64,000 bases of DNA from Bog-105 sp965277435 (GCA_965277435.1 OZ255821.1:744001-808000); one strand, 5' to 3'; shown: positions 25,423 to 34,501, counted from the stretch's first letter. Notes: generated by a model not told the origin, from the sequence alone. Program-made: numbers and translations.

Positions 25423-26913
25423 ATGTCAGCCTGGAAATCACCCTCGTTCCGGTTCTTCCGCACGCTTCGATTCCGGCTGGCGGTGACGTTTCTGGTGATT
25501 CTGACCGTGGTGCTGGTGATTATGGGCTGGGTCGCGACGACGGCGCTCCGCAAGGTGCTGGATACCCAGAGTGAAAGCCAGCTGAATGGACAACTGGGCG
25601 CGCTGAAAGGCTGGTTTACTTTCTCGGACGACGCAAAGGGACTGCCGCTGTGGGACGAGGTTGACATGAGCGATGCCGAAGAGGTGGCGGAACTTGGACG
25701 ACTAAAAGCTGTGTACGTCATTGCGGAAGATAACGGCCGACTGTATCAAGCGACGATAGATCCGCGGCTGGATGCGCTGGTAGACCGGCAGACCATACGC
25801 TCCGAACTCGGGCAAATGCAGCGCACGCGCAAGCCGATCTTGAAGACCATCTATGGCGTGGATGGAACGCCGTACCAGGTGTTGAGCAGTACGATGCTCG
25901 ATACCAAGCACGAGAGGCGCTGGTACGTGGCAGAGGGCCGGAGCCTGGCGGAAGACCGGCTGGTGGTGCGGAAATTCGAACGGAACTGGCTGATTTTCTT
26001 TCCGATTGCACTGGTGGTTTGCACGATGCTGAGCTGGTGGTCGGCGGGGCGGGCGCTGAAGGGACTGCAGTCGGTGGAGAAGGCGGCGCAAGACATCACC
26101 GGGTCGAACCTGGGTTTGCAAATTCCCAAGCGGGGCGCCGATGACGAACTGGACCGGCTGATCGATTCGTTTAATGCGATGAGCGGTAGATTGCAGGCGT
26201 CGTTCGACCAGATCCGACAGTTTTCGACCGATGTTTCGCATGAACTGCGGACGCCTTTGACGGCGATACAGGGGCAGTTGGAAGTGGCGCTCTTTACGGC
26301 GACGCGGAAAGAGCAATTGCAAGAAGCGATCGAGAACGCGCTGCAGGATGTAGAGCGCTTATCGAACCTGGTGCGCGCCTTATTGCTGCTGTCGCAATCG
26401 GAATCGGGGCAGATCCCGGTGAAGAAGAGCGTGCTCGATCTGGGCGAACTGATCGGGGACTTGGTGGATCAGTTCCAAATCCCGGCGGAAGCGTCGCAAG
26501 TGAGTCTGGAGCGTAAAGGCGCGGGCACAGTGATGTGCGAAGCGGACCGGACGCAGATCGAGCGAGTGATTACGAATCTGTTGTCGAATGCCATCAAGTA
26601 CACGCCGCCGGGAGGCTGGATAAGGACGACAGCGGAGTCGTTAAGCGGGACTGTGCGGGTGATAGTGGAGGATTCAGGCGTCGGTATTCCGCCGAATCAT
26701 TTGCCGCACATTTTCGACCGGTTTTACCGGGTACCGGATCCCAATCCGGAGAAAGGCCTGGGACTGGGATTAAGTTTTGTGGCGGCGATTGTGAAGGCGC
26801 ATGGCGGCGAGATACGGGTGGAGAGCCATGTGGGGCGTGGATCGAAGTTCAGCGTGACTCTGCCGGTGGGCATGGTCAGGAGTGGGGCGGAAGTAGCGGC
26901 TTTGTCGGGGTGA
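25423..26913 (+). CDS. Sensor histidine kinase
   Basis: The 496-residue kinase has two membrane helices (about 18-40 and 189-207) around a periplasmic sensor of about 150 residues, then a HAMP linker, a HisKA domain with phospho-acceptor His273 (STDVSHELRTPLTAIQG) and a HATPase domain (NLLSNAIKYTPPGG, DSGVGIPPNHLPHIF, GLGLGLSFVAAIVKAHGG). It should phosphorylate the OmpR-type regulator encoded just upstream. The last 38 bp overlap the decayed ORF6N gene on the other strand. Confidence 0.94.
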   Translation: MSAWKSPSFRFFRTLRFRLAVTFLVILTVVLVIMGWVATTALRKVLDTQSESQLNGQLGALKGWFTFSDDAKGLPLWDEVDMSDAEEVAELGRLKAVYVIAEDNGRLYQATIDPRLDALVDRQTIRSELGQMQRTRKPILKTIYGVDGTPYQVLSSTMLDTKHERRWYVAEGRSLAEDRLVVRKFERNWLIFFPIALVVCTMLSWWSAGRALKGLQSVEKAAQDITGSNLGLQIPKRGADDELDRLIDSFNAMSGRLQASFDQIRQFSTDVSHELRTPLTAIQGQLEVALFTATRKEQLQEAIENALQDVERLSNLVRALLLLSQSESGQIPVKKSVLDLGELIGDLVDQFQIPAEASQVSLERKGAGTVMCEADRTQIERVITNLLSNAIKYTPPGGWIRTTAESLSGTVRVIVEDSGVGIPPNHLPHIFDRFYRVPDPNPEKGLGLGLSFVAAIVKAHGGEIRVESHVGRGSKFSVTLPVGMVRSGAEVAALSG

Positions 26914-27336
26914 GGACGATCACGGCTGATCGAAGCGTTTGCGCCAGTTCCGCGTGGGTGGCGAGGAACTGACGGAGCCGGACGGAAGTTCGCATGATTG
27001 TGACGTTGACCTCGATTGCTCGTTCGCTCCGCAGAATAGTTGAGAGCATCGCGATCCCCTGTTCAGTGAAGGCATAAGGACGGTAACGGCGGCCTCCTCG
27101 CCCGACCTTTGAGGTTTCAGATTGCAACCTCAAAGATTCGCCTTCTTCAGCCGTGAGCTGGAACATAAAGTCTTCTGGAAGCGTTGCCGGTTCCGGCGTA
27201 CGGCCAGATTTAGATTCTTTGTCAGCACCTCATAAAGCGTCGCCAAGTCAGAGTCGATCATTACTTTCTGTTTTCGAATCAGAAAAATACGGCTTTCGAT
27301 GATCGAAGCGGGAACAGTTACCGGCTTGTCAGACAT
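26876..27336 (-). pseudogene. ORF6N domain protein, frameshifted
   Basis: Two frames together make one ORF6N protein, a DNA-binding family common in phages and mobile DNA. The first runs from ATG 27336 (SIIESRIFLIRKQKVMIDSD, LATLYEVLTKNLN, AVRRNRQRF). After a one-base loss near 27180 the second continues with FMFQLTAEEGESLRLQSETS and YRPYAFTEQGIAMLSTILRS. The C-terminal tail runs into the kinase gene on the opposite strand and is no longer family-like. Possibly a relic of a prophage or mobile element. Confidence 0.75.
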
Positions 27337-27428
27337 TTAACGCCTAAATAGTGTACGCGAGCAAAAACGTCGCGGGAGGCGCTGCCCATTCAAAACGTGC
27401 TAGCTTTACGTGTAGAAGAAACAGGCAT

Positions 27429-27776
27429 ATGGCTAAACAAGCGATCGAACTTCCCCAGGGCACTTTGGATTTGCTGATTTTACAGGTAACGGCGCTTGGT
27501 TCGATCCATGGATATGCGATCGCGCAGCGCATTCAGCAGGTCTCGCAGGACGCTTTGCAGGTGCAGCAGGGATCTCTGTATCCGGCTTTGCACAGGTTAG
27601 AGAACAAAGGATTATTAGTAGCCGAATGGAAGGCCTCGGAGACCGGGCGCGAGGCGAAGTTTTACGAGTTAACGGCCAAAGGACGCAAGCAGCTAAAAAC
27701 CGAGACAGCGGATTGGGCGCGGCTGTCGGAGGCGGTGGGACTGATTCTGCGGCTAGCTGACAGGGAGGCATTATGA
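27429..27776 (+). CDS. PadR family transcriptional regulator
   Basis: The 115-residue winged-helix protein shows the PadR signature: LPQGTLDLLILQVTALGSIH, then GYAIAQRIQQVSQDALQVQQ, GSLYPALHRLENKGLLVAEW and KFYELTAKGRKQL. It overlaps the ADOP permease gene by 4 bp (ATGA), the usual PadR-ADOP pairing in Acidobacteriota, so it likely controls that permease. Start ATG 27429; a longer start at 27351 would add unrelated sequence. Confidence 0.92.
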   Translation: MAKQAIELPQGTLDLLILQVTALGSIHGYAIAQRIQQVSQDALQVQQGSLYPALHRLENKGLLVAEWKASETGREAKFYELTAKGRKQLKTETADWARLSEAVGLILRLADREAL

Positions 27777-30406
27777 CCTGGTGGCAGCGGCTGATTCATG
27801 GAAGAAGGCTTGAAAAGCAACTGCAGACGGAACTGCAATTTCATCTCGAGCGGCAGATAGCAGACAATCTGCGGGCGGGCATGACGAAAGAAGAAGCGCG
27901 GCGCACTGCGTCGCTACAGTTTGGTGGGGTGGAGCAGATCAGGGAGGAGTGCCGGGACGCACGTGGCACACGCTGGGTAGAGACAACGATCCAGGATCTT
28001 CGATTCGCTGGACGAACGTTGCGCAAGAGCCCGGGTTTTGTGATGGCGGCGGTTTGTACGCTGGCACTCGGGATCGGGGCAAACACGGCAATTTTCAGCG
28101 TAATAAACGGGGTAATCCTTCGTCCGCTGCCGTATCGCGATCCTGGGCGCTTAGTGGCCGTGCAGGAACAATTGCGGACGTCGGGGCGGGACTATGCTTT
28201 TTCGTATCCCGATTATCTGGATTGCAAGCACGCCAGCCAGTCTTTTCGAAGCATCGCGGCTTGGCGGAACAGAGGACTGAACCTGACTTCGCCGGGACAG
28301 CCGGAATATGTAGCGGCGCGGCAGGTTTCCGCAGGGTTTCTTTCGGTCCTCGGCATCAAGCCGGTGCTTGGCCGTGAGTTTCGTCCGGAAGAGGATCGGC
28401 GCGGGACCGCTCCGGTCGCCCTGATTAGCGATGCGCTTTGGCGGGAGCGGTTCGGCGGAAACGCGCATGCGATTGGAGAAAGGCTGGTGGCTGGCGGGCA
28501 GGGATACACGGTGGTCGGCATTTTGCCCGCCGGCTTTCGTTTTCAGGGGGAACGTGAGATCTTGACTCCGATCGGTCAGGACGACAGCATGGCCACGCAG
28601 AAGCGCGATATGTATTCGGGAATAGAAGCAATAGCTCGATTAAAGGCGGCCGTGACGCTCGAGCGTGCGAATTCGGAATTGCAAGCGATCGGGCGGCAAC
28701 TGGCACGCGAGTATCCAGATACCAATGCAAATATGACGTTTGGTGCGGGACCTCTGAAGCAAGAGGTGATTGGGGATGTGAGCGTGACCCTGTTTCTGCT
28801 GGCCGGAGCGGTGGCGCTGGTGCTGCTGATTGCGTGCGCCAACGTAGCGAATCTTTTTCTAGCGAGGTCGCTAGCACGCGCACGCGAATTTGCAATTCGG
28901 GCGGCAATGGGAGCCGGGCGCGGGCGGCTCATCCGGCAACTTCTGACGGAGAGCGTATTGCTCAGCCTGGCGGGTGGGGCACTCGGGCTGATCGCGGCCA
29001 CTTGTGTAACCGGTTGGGTGATGGGCCACACGGCTGGGTGGGTGCCACGAACGGAGGAAGTCAAGTTGGACGGGCGTGTTCTCCTTTTTACGGCGGTGGC
29101 GGCGGTGGTCACGGGAATCGTTTTTGGACTGGCCCCGGCCATGCGGCAGCGATTCGATTTAGAAAGCGGGTTGCGGCAAGGAACGCGCGGCACGGGGCGC
29201 GGTATCCGGAGACTGCAGGGAGTCTTTGTAGTCGCGCAACTGGCATTGACTTTGGTGCTGCTTACAGGCGCCGGGCTCATGATGCGAACTATTCTGGGGC
29301 TGTGGGCGGTGAACCCGGGTTTCGACGCAAATCACATGCTCGTGATGGCCGTTGGGCTGTCGCCGAAAGCTGTGAGTAGCGCTGCGCTGATGCGCAATGC
29401 GTGGAAGCAAATTCTCGACCGTGTGCAGAGCACTCCCGGTGTGGAAGCAGTGGCGCTAGATTCAATGGTGCCGCTGAGCGGGGACAACCAATCGGTTGCA
29501 TACTGGACCGGCGCCGGAACAGCTGCCCCGAAAAACGCTCCGCAAGCAGAGACCTTTTCGCCGACGCCAGGTTACTTGAGAACGATGAAGATTCCGTTGC
29601 TTCGGGGCCGGTTCTTCACAGAGCAAGACCGAGTGGGAAGCCAGCCAGTAATTGTCATCGATGAAACGCTTGCCAAGCGCGCTTTCCCTGGCAACGATCC
29701 GATCGGGAGTGAGCTATCCATTCAGCTGATGGGTCGCGTCCGGATTGTGGGAGTGGTCGGGGCCACCAAGCACCATAGCCTTGACGAGGGAGCTCACGGA
29801 CCGCGCGAACCGGCGTTGTACGTTCCGTTTTGGCAATTTCCAGATGAGCTGATGGGGATGGCGCAGAGTGGAATGAATCTGCTGGTACGGACCTCGGTCA
29901 GCCCCATGTCGGTTATAAACTCGATCAAGCAGAGCGTTTTCGGGCCAAGCCGCGATCAGCCCGTGCGGAATGTGCTGACCATGGAGCAGGTGATTGGATC
30001 TTCGCTTGAGAAAAGGCGCGCGATGCTCATTTTGTTGAACATTTTTGCTTGTTTGGCGCTGGTTCTGGCCGCAGTTGGCATTTACGGCGTGATCTCTTAT
30101 TCAATGAACAGGCGCGTACAAGAAATCGGCATTCGGATGGCGCTCGGGGCGCAACAAAATCAGGTTTTGTACCTGATTCTGCGTGAAGCAATGGGCATGG
30201 TGTTGATCGGAGTTCTAGCTGGCGCAGTTGCTTCGCTTGCGCTCACACACTTGATTAGTAAGTTGCTCTACGGAGTAAGTGCAACCGACCCGGTGACGTT
30301 TGGGCTGGTTGTGGCAACGCTATGTTTTGTGGCGTTGGCTGCAGTTAGTATTCCGGCGCTGCGGGCCGCGAAGATCGATCCGATGCGGGCGCTATGGTAC
30401 GAGTGA
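27773..30406 (+). CDS. ADOP family ABC permease (acidobacterial duplicated orphan permease)
   Basis: The 877-residue protein opens with the ADOP-specific cytoplasmic segment (ELQFHLERQIADNLRAGMTK, then RRTASLQFGG) and then has two MacB-type periplasmic core domains, each followed by an FtsX domain. The first core starts FAGRTLRKSPGFVMAAVCTL with LALGIGANTAIFSVINGVIL; the second begins about residue 480 and ends in IGIRMALGAQQNQVLYLILR. About eight membrane helices are evident. No ATPase gene is adjacent, hence 'orphan'. This family is strongly expanded in Acidobacteriota; the transported substrate is unknown. Confidence 0.95.
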   Translation: MTWWQRLIHGRRLEKQLQTELQFHLERQIADNLRAGMTKEEARRTASLQFGGVEQIREECRDARGTRWVETTIQDLRFAGRTLRKSPGFVMAAVCTLALGIGANTAIFSVINGVILRPLPYRDPGRLVAVQEQLRTSGRDYAFSYPDYLDCKHASQSFRSIAAWRNRGLNLTSPGQPEYVAARQVSAGFLSVLGIKPVLGREFRPEEDRRGTAPVALISDALWRERFGGNAHAIGERLVAGGQGYTVVGILPAGFRFQGEREILTPIGQDDSMATQKRDMYSGIEAIARLKAAVTLERANSELQAIGRQLAREYPDTNANMTFGAGPLKQEVIGDVSVTLFLLAGAVALVLLIACANVANLFLARSLARAREFAIRAAMGAGRGRLIRQLLTESVLLSLAGGALGLIAATCVTGWVMGHTAGWVPRTEEVKLDGRVLLFTAVAAVVTGIVFGLAPAMRQRFDLESGLRQGTRGTGRGIRRLQGVFVVAQLALTLVLLTGAGLMMRTILGLWAVNPGFDANHMLVMAVGLSPKAVSSAALMRNAWKQILDRVQSTPGVEAVALDSMVPLSGDNQSVAYWTGAGTAAPKNAPQAETFSPTPGYLRTMKIPLLRGRFFTEQDRVGSQPVIVIDETLAKRAFPGNDPIGSELSIQLMGRVRIVGVVGATKHHSLDEGAHGPREPALYVPFWQFPDELMGMAQSGMNLLVRTSVSPMSVINSIKQSVFGPSRDQPVRNVLTMEQVIGSSLEKRRAMLILLNIFACLALVLAAVGIYGVISYSMNRRVQEIGIRMALGAQQNQVLYLILREAMGMVLIGVLAGAVASLALTHLISKLLYGVSATDPVTFGLVVATLCFVALAAVSIPALRAAKIDPMRALWYE

Positions 30407-30418
30407 GTAACGGGAAGA

Positions 30419-30442
30419 TGGCAGGCTAAAGCCTACCCCACG
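30419..30442 (+). repeat. REP-like palindrome, copy 1
   Basis: TGGCAGGCTAAAGCCTACCC followed by CACG lies between the convergent ADOP and lactone-oxidase genes. The core AGGCTAAAGCCT is a palindrome. The same element recurs at five other intergenic places in the window. Confidence 0.75.
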
Positions 30443-30450
30443 AAACGCGG

Positions 30451-31791
30451 CTAAGTGAATAGAGTGCTGTCGACGAACTGATTACGGAACTTGCCAGATG
30501 GATCGTAGTGCTTCATCAGCGCTTGAAAGTCAGGAAGCCTTTCATAGAGCGGTTGGATATGCGAGCCCGGCATGGTGAAGAGTTTCGCCCAGTGGGGGCG
30601 GGCGTGGAACGGCGCCAAAGCAGATTCGATCTGAGGCAGGACGCCTTTGACGTCGGGCCATTCCGGCTTCCAGGTAAAGTGAATGGCGAGCGATGGACGC
30701 TCAAAGGCGCTGCTCATCCAGAGCGTGTCGGCATCGATGGTGCGGAGTTCGGTGATGAACAGGTGCGGTGTGATCTGGTCGCGCAGAGTTTCGACTGCGC
30801 TGATGGCCTCCCAGGCGCGGTCGCGCGGCACAAGATACTCAGTCTGCAGCTCAGCGCCGCTGCTAGGCGTAAAGTTCATGCGGAAGTGCGGCATGCGTTC
30901 GTACCAGGGACCGGGAATGCCCAGTTGCTCGGTGCAGCTTTCGGCGGAGTGCCCCGGCAGCGGATGCAGCTTTACTTTCGCGAGCGTGGCACCGTAAAAT
31001 TCCGGCGTCATTTCGAAATGCCGGCCGGGTTCGACGCGGCTCTTGATCCACACCTGGGTGGCACGATGATTCTGCCAGTCCGTAAAAAGACTGACGCTGT
31101 AGCCGGCGGAGAAGATGGCGTCCAGGTGCTTTTGCAGGTGGGTAAACGACAGATTCTCGTAAACGACCTGGCGCATTTGGAACGTGGGCAGTAGATCGAG
31201 AGTGACTTTCGTTACGACGCCGAGCGCGCCTAAGTCAACGACTGCGCCCGCGAAGTGCTTTGCATCGCGCTCGCGTGACAGCTTAACGATTTCGCCATCG
31301 GCGGTAACTAGTTCCAGGGCCGAAACCGCGGTGGAGAGATTGCCATTCCTGATGCCCGAACCGTGGGTAGCGGTGGAGCGCGCGCCAGCCACGGAAATGT
31401 GTGGAAGCGAGGCCAGGTTGTGGAGTGCAAAACCAGCTTTGTCGAGATAGGGAGCAAGCTGGCCGTACCGGACGCCTGATTCGACGGTGACGGTGCGCGC
31501 GCCGGCATTGATCGACATGTTCGTCATGTTTTTGAGCGAGATCTGGTTTTGGGTGCTATCGGCGATGCCGTTGAAGGAGTGCCGGGCGCCGAGCGACTTT
31601 ATCTTAGGGCAGCTTTTTACCAGCTTCTGGACTTCTTCCACGGATTCAGGCAGGTGAAGATTGTTGGTGCTGTAGCGATAATTGCCGGCCCAGTTGGTGC
31701 GGGGCTTCGCAGGTTCACTGTGAGCGAGGCGAGAGAGCATGCCGCCGGTTAAGACAGCGGCCGAAGTTTTCAGAAAATTGCGTTTGTCCAT
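30451..31791 (-). CDS. Exported FAD-binding D-arabinono-1,4-lactone oxidase-like protein
   Basis: Start ATG 31791 gives a signal-like N-terminus (MDKRNFLKTSAAVLTGGMLS). The longer frame to 31986 has no such features. The FAD PCMH domain shows KIKSLGARHSFNGIADS (the His is the usual site of covalent flavin attachment in this family), then SVAGARSTATHGSGIRNGNL. The C-terminal part matches the aldonolactone/alditol oxidase domain (HFRMNFTPSSGAELQTEYLV, ending PSGKFRNQFVDSTLF). It probably oxidises sugar alcohols or lactones in the periplasm; the exact substrate is open. Confidence 0.85.
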   Translation of the reverse strand: MDKRNFLKTSAAVLTGGMLSRLAHSEPAKPRTNWAGNYRYSTNNLHLPESVEEVQKLVKSCPKIKSLGARHSFNGIADSTQNQISLKNMTNMSINAGARTVTVESGVRYGQLAPYLDKAGFALHNLASLPHISVAGARSTATHGSGIRNGNLSTAVSALELVTADGEIVKLSRERDAKHFAGAVVDLGALGVVTKVTLDLLPTFQMRQVVYENLSFTHLQKHLDAIFSAGYSVSLFTDWQNHRATQVWIKSRVEPGRHFEMTPEFYGATLAKVKLHPLPGHSAESCTEQLGIPGPWYERMPHFRMNFTPSSGAELQTEYLVPRDRAWEAISAVETLRDQITPHLFITELRTIDADTLWMSSAFERPSLAIHFTWKPEWPDVKGVLPQIESALAPFHARPHWAKLFTMPGSHIQPLYERLPDFQALMKHYDPSGKFRNQFVDSTLFT

Positions 31792-31855
31792 GAGTGGGCG
31801 GTGGTAAGCGATGAGGGAATAGTATCGTAAGGGCGAGAAGAGGTAGCAGGCAACA

Positions 31856-32293
31856 GTGGATTGGGGCGAGTTGTGGCGGACGTTCGAGCATGTCGGGATT
31901 GCTTTTCTGCTGACGGCTAGTATCGGCTGGGAGAGCGAACGAGAGGAGAGCAGCGCGGGGGTGCGCACGTTTCCGATTGTGGGCATGGCGAGTTGCGGCT
32001 ATCTGCTCCTGTTGGGGTACCAGCCGAATGGGGCGGATCAGTCTCGCTTACTGCAGGGACTGATTACAGGCATCGGATTCATTGGCGGTGGAGCGATTCT
32101 AAAAAGCGATATAAGGGTGAGAGGCACGGCCACCGCAGCAAGTGTTTTGAATGCAGCCGTGATTGGGTCAGCGGTAGCGATGGATAAATTCGGCATTGCG
32201 GTCGCATTGGTGCTGCTGAATCTGTTTTCACTGCACACATTGTTGCCGCTGAAGAGACGACTGGACCAGAAGCGCAGTTCGGACACCGATTAA
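31856..32293 (+). CDS. MgtC/SapB family membrane protein
   Basis: The frame starts at GTG 31856 and encodes 145 residues: an N-terminal helix followed by the family motif IGWESEREESSAGVRTFPIV, then LITGIGFIGGGAILKSD with VRGTATAAS. Four to five helices are present and the cytoplasmic C-terminal domain of Salmonella MgtC is missing, as in most SapB-like proteins. Relatives influence magnesium or ATP homeostasis, but the role here is unknown. It is divergent from the lactone oxidase gene. Confidence 0.88.
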   Translation: MDWGELWRTFEHVGIAFLLTASIGWESEREESSAGVRTFPIVGMASCGYLLLLGYQPNGADQSRLLQGLITGIGFIGGGAILKSDIRVRGTATAASVLNAAVIGSAVAMDKFGIAVALVLLNLFSLHTLLPLKRRLDQKRSSDTD

Positions 32294-32353
32294 CGAAAGG
32301 GTGGTTTGTTCGATGAGCTCCCGATCGAGCTGGAAGTGCCCGCAAGCAGCGAA

Positions 32354-33520
32354 TTAATAAAGGATTACAAAACTGCCATCGGGCCGCGAATAGGTTGCTA
32401 CCAGACTCCAGGCGGGTACACCATCGTGAGCGGCCTCCGCTGCCATGCGCTTACCGGAGCTATCGAGCACCGCCCAATGCACAGAGCCGCCGCGCTTCCA
32501 TCCCATGCCTTCGGTCCAGGTGACGAGTAGGTCGCCGTAGTGGTTGGCAGCGAGTGCCGGGTATTTCTCATTGCTGCCGGCGGAGGATACGACGAACTGC
32601 GAGAGGAGGACGCCGCTATTCGTGGCCGTGCCAAAATGCACCTGCTTTTCCGTTTCCCAGGAGGCAAAGACGTGCTTGGAATTGGCTACAAAAGCCTCGC
32701 TGCTCATAACGCAATAGCCAACGTTCCAGGGTGAGATGTCTGAACCAGAGAAGGTGCGGGCATAATCTTTGGAGACGAGCAGGTACATGTCGCGATGAAC
32801 GGTTTCGCGGGCGGACCGGAACAGCACATACACCTCTCCGCGAGGAGTCGCAAAGGCATTCAGCGAACAGCATCCGCAGGTCCCGGTAGGTTCTGTCCAG
32901 GCTACGTGCTCCGGCTGAAAGGTGCGGCCGTCATCGTCCGAGCGTGTTACCCAGACAAGCCGTGATGACTCGCCTTTCGTTCCGGGCGATGGCGCGTGCC
33001 AAACGACGTATACGTGCCCGGCGCGGTCCGCAGCAAGCCCGCCTCCCCCATCGATTCCATACGCAGACTGGATGACATTGCGCTCCGGTTCGAAGGCAGT
33101 GCCCGCCGGGTTCAACCGCGTGAACAACATGGGCGGGCGGCCGTGATTCGCTTGGGCGGCTCTCTGCGAACCATTCCAAGCCACATAGACTTTTCCAGCA
33201 CGCCCGGTTGCGAGCCGTGCGCCACGTATGTTACCGACGGCTACAGCCGAACCTGGCGCCGAATTGACGCGGATCGGTGAAGAGAAGGTTTTGCCGTCTG
33301 CGGAGTGCGCGTAGTAAAGATCGCCTGCGGAAGGATTGCCTTTGAAATAGACAAGATGAACGGTTCCCTTTGCGTCGGTTGCTGTTTGCGGCTGCAGTCC
33401 GGAGTCTGGTACCCGCATTAGTTCAACTTTCGGAGCAGACTTTGCTTTCGGTGAAGAGCTGATAGCTAAAGAGCAGGTAAGCGCCGCGAGCACGAAAACG
33501 TTCTTGCCGTTATTCAGCAA
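32354..33520 (-). CDS. Exported sialidase-fold (BNR repeat) protein in a metal operon
   Basis: After a signal peptide (NVFVLAALTCSLAIS) the 388-residue protein forms BNR-type beta-propeller repeats: DLYYAHSADGKTFSSPIRVN, VTRSDDDGRTFQPEHV (Asp box), LLVSKDYARTFSG. It has an unusual cysteine cluster in EPTGTCGCCSLNAF and a further Cys in VGYCVMSSEAF. True sialidases carry an Arg triad that I cannot confirm here, so enzyme activity is doubtful; the cysteines could bind metal. It is the last gene of a five-gene operon, 37 bp after the MerT-like gene. Confidence 0.7.
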   Translation of the reverse strand: MLNNGKNVFVLAALTCSLAISSSPKAKSAPKVELMRVPDSGLQPQTATDAKGTVHLVYFKGNPSAGDLYYAHSADGKTFSSPIRVNSAPGSAVAVGNIRGARLATGRAGKVYVAWNGSQRAAQANHGRPPMLFTRLNPAGTAFEPERNVIQSAYGIDGGGGLAADRAGHVYVVWHAPSPGTKGESSRLVWVTRSDDDGRTFQPEHVAWTEPTGTCGCCSLNAFATPRGEVYVLFRSARETVHRDMYLLVSKDYARTFSGSDISPWNVGYCVMSSEAFVANSKHVFASWETEKQVHFGTATNSGVLLSQFVVSSAGSNEKYPALAANHYGDLLVTWTEGMGWKRGGSVHWAVLDSSGKRMAAEAAHDGVPAWSLVATYSRPDGSFVILY

Positions 33521-33557
33521 AGAGAATCTCCTTTAGTCATTGTCCTGGATCGGGGAC

Positions 33558-34004
33558 TTATCCATCGAAGCGGTTCAGAATCGGGCCGAGCGCAAAGGCA
33601 GTGAAGCAGCCGATCGAGTACAACACAGCAGACGACCAGAGGACAAGGCGGCTGAGTCGACTGGCAGTTTGACAGGCCGCTGGATCGTTTGGATCGCAGG
33701 CGGCGCGGCTCGCCTGTAACTTGGGCGCGATCCCGTATACATAAACAAAGTTGCTGGAGATCAGCACGCCCGCGACCAAAAATACCCAGTCTTTATGGTG
33801 GGACATGGCCACAAGCCAGGGCAGGTTGGAGAGTACGCTTGCGACGGTAGCTCCCAGTCCGAACAGCACAAACAACGACGGCAAAGCACAGCACAGGAGC
33901 GTGCCAAATGACGTGAACAACGATAAGTAACTCAGGATGCCGCCGCGCATTGGCGGCGGCGCACTGACGAGAGTCGACTCTTGCATAACTTCCTTCTGTT
34001 TCAT
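33558..34004 (-). CDS. MerT-like heavy-metal membrane transporter
   Basis: The 148-residue protein has about four hydrophobic segments. The first carries a vicinal cysteine pair (FGTLLCCALPSLFVLFGLGA) followed by GATVASVLS, closely resembling helix 1 of mercuric transport protein MerT. Two more cysteines lie in a loop (ACDPNDPAACQ). MerT moves Hg(II) inward after hand-over from MerP. Start ATG 34004 overlaps the stop of the HMA protein gene (ATGA), so the two are translationally coupled. Mercury as the substrate is inferred; copper or another soft metal is possible. Confidence 0.72.
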   Translation of the reverse strand: MKQKEVMQESTLVSAPPPMRGGILSYLSLFTSFGTLLCCALPSLFVLFGLGATVASVLSNLPWLVAMSHHKDWVFLVAGVLISSNFVYVYGIAPKLQASRAACDPNDPAACQTASRLSRLVLWSSAVLYSIGCFTAFALGPILNRFDG

Positions 34005-34501
34005 TGGATTCGATCTATGGTTAACGGGTCCGCTGTTTTCAGATCCTTCACAGGCGTCATCACCCCGTGTGCGGTGACGATTTGGCCCGCCTTGGCCTGA
34101 ACCGCTTGGAATGCCGCCGGATTCTTCGGATCGGCGATGAGACTGAGCATCTCATTGCTGCCCGAAACTTTGAGCTTCATCTGTCCTTGCAGAGCGGATA
34201 ACTCACCACGAACGGAGATGACCGTGTTTTTAGGGCTGTACCCGTTCTGATGAATGGTCTGCCAGAACTGTGGGACGGACAGAGTGTTCCCAGGCTTAAG
34301 TCTGACCGTCGCAAGCCCTTTGTTCAGGCTCACATCGACGGTATCGACGCCCGGCAGTTTTTTCAGGGCCACGTGCACGACGTGGGCACAGGTCATTCAA
34401 TCCATTCCGAAGATGGAAAGATCGACCTCAAGCAGTTCGGCGCGGCCCGGCAGCACTACAGCGAGGAAAGCGCAGAGGAGAAATGAGAGTTGCTTTTTCA
34501 T
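34001..34501 (-). CDS. Exported HMA-domain metal-binding protein with in-frame TGA, probable selenoprotein
   Basis: From ATG 34501 the frame gives a signal peptide (MKKQLSFLLCAFLAVVLPGR), then EVDLSIFGMD, a TGA codon (34399-34397), and continues MTCAHVVHVALKKLPGVDTV with DVSLNKGLATVRL. HMA domains need GMxCxxC at exactly this place; here TGA replaces the first Cys, giving UxxC if read as selenocysteine. A SECIS-like hairpin starts 11 nt later. A second domain of about 70 residues follows (ISVRGELSALQGQMKLKV...TPVKDLKTADPL). The total is 166 residues including Sec. If TGA were a stop, a 34-residue signal peptide and a headless 131-residue HMA protein would remain. MerP-like role inferred. Confidence 0.75.
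34369..34385 (-). promoter_or_regulatory. SECIS-like hairpin directing selenocysteine at the upstream TGA
   Basis: On the minus strand the TGA (34399-34397) is followed by 11 nt (ATGACCTGTGC) and then CCACGT-CGTGC-ACGTGG, a perfect 6-bp stem with a 5-nt loop containing GU. The minimal E. coli fdhF SECIS is also a 17-nt hairpin, 11 nt after UGA, with GU in the loop that SelB contacts. The E. coli bulged U is not seen here. The hairpin lies inside the HMA coding sequence, as bacterial SECIS elements do. Confidence 0.65.
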
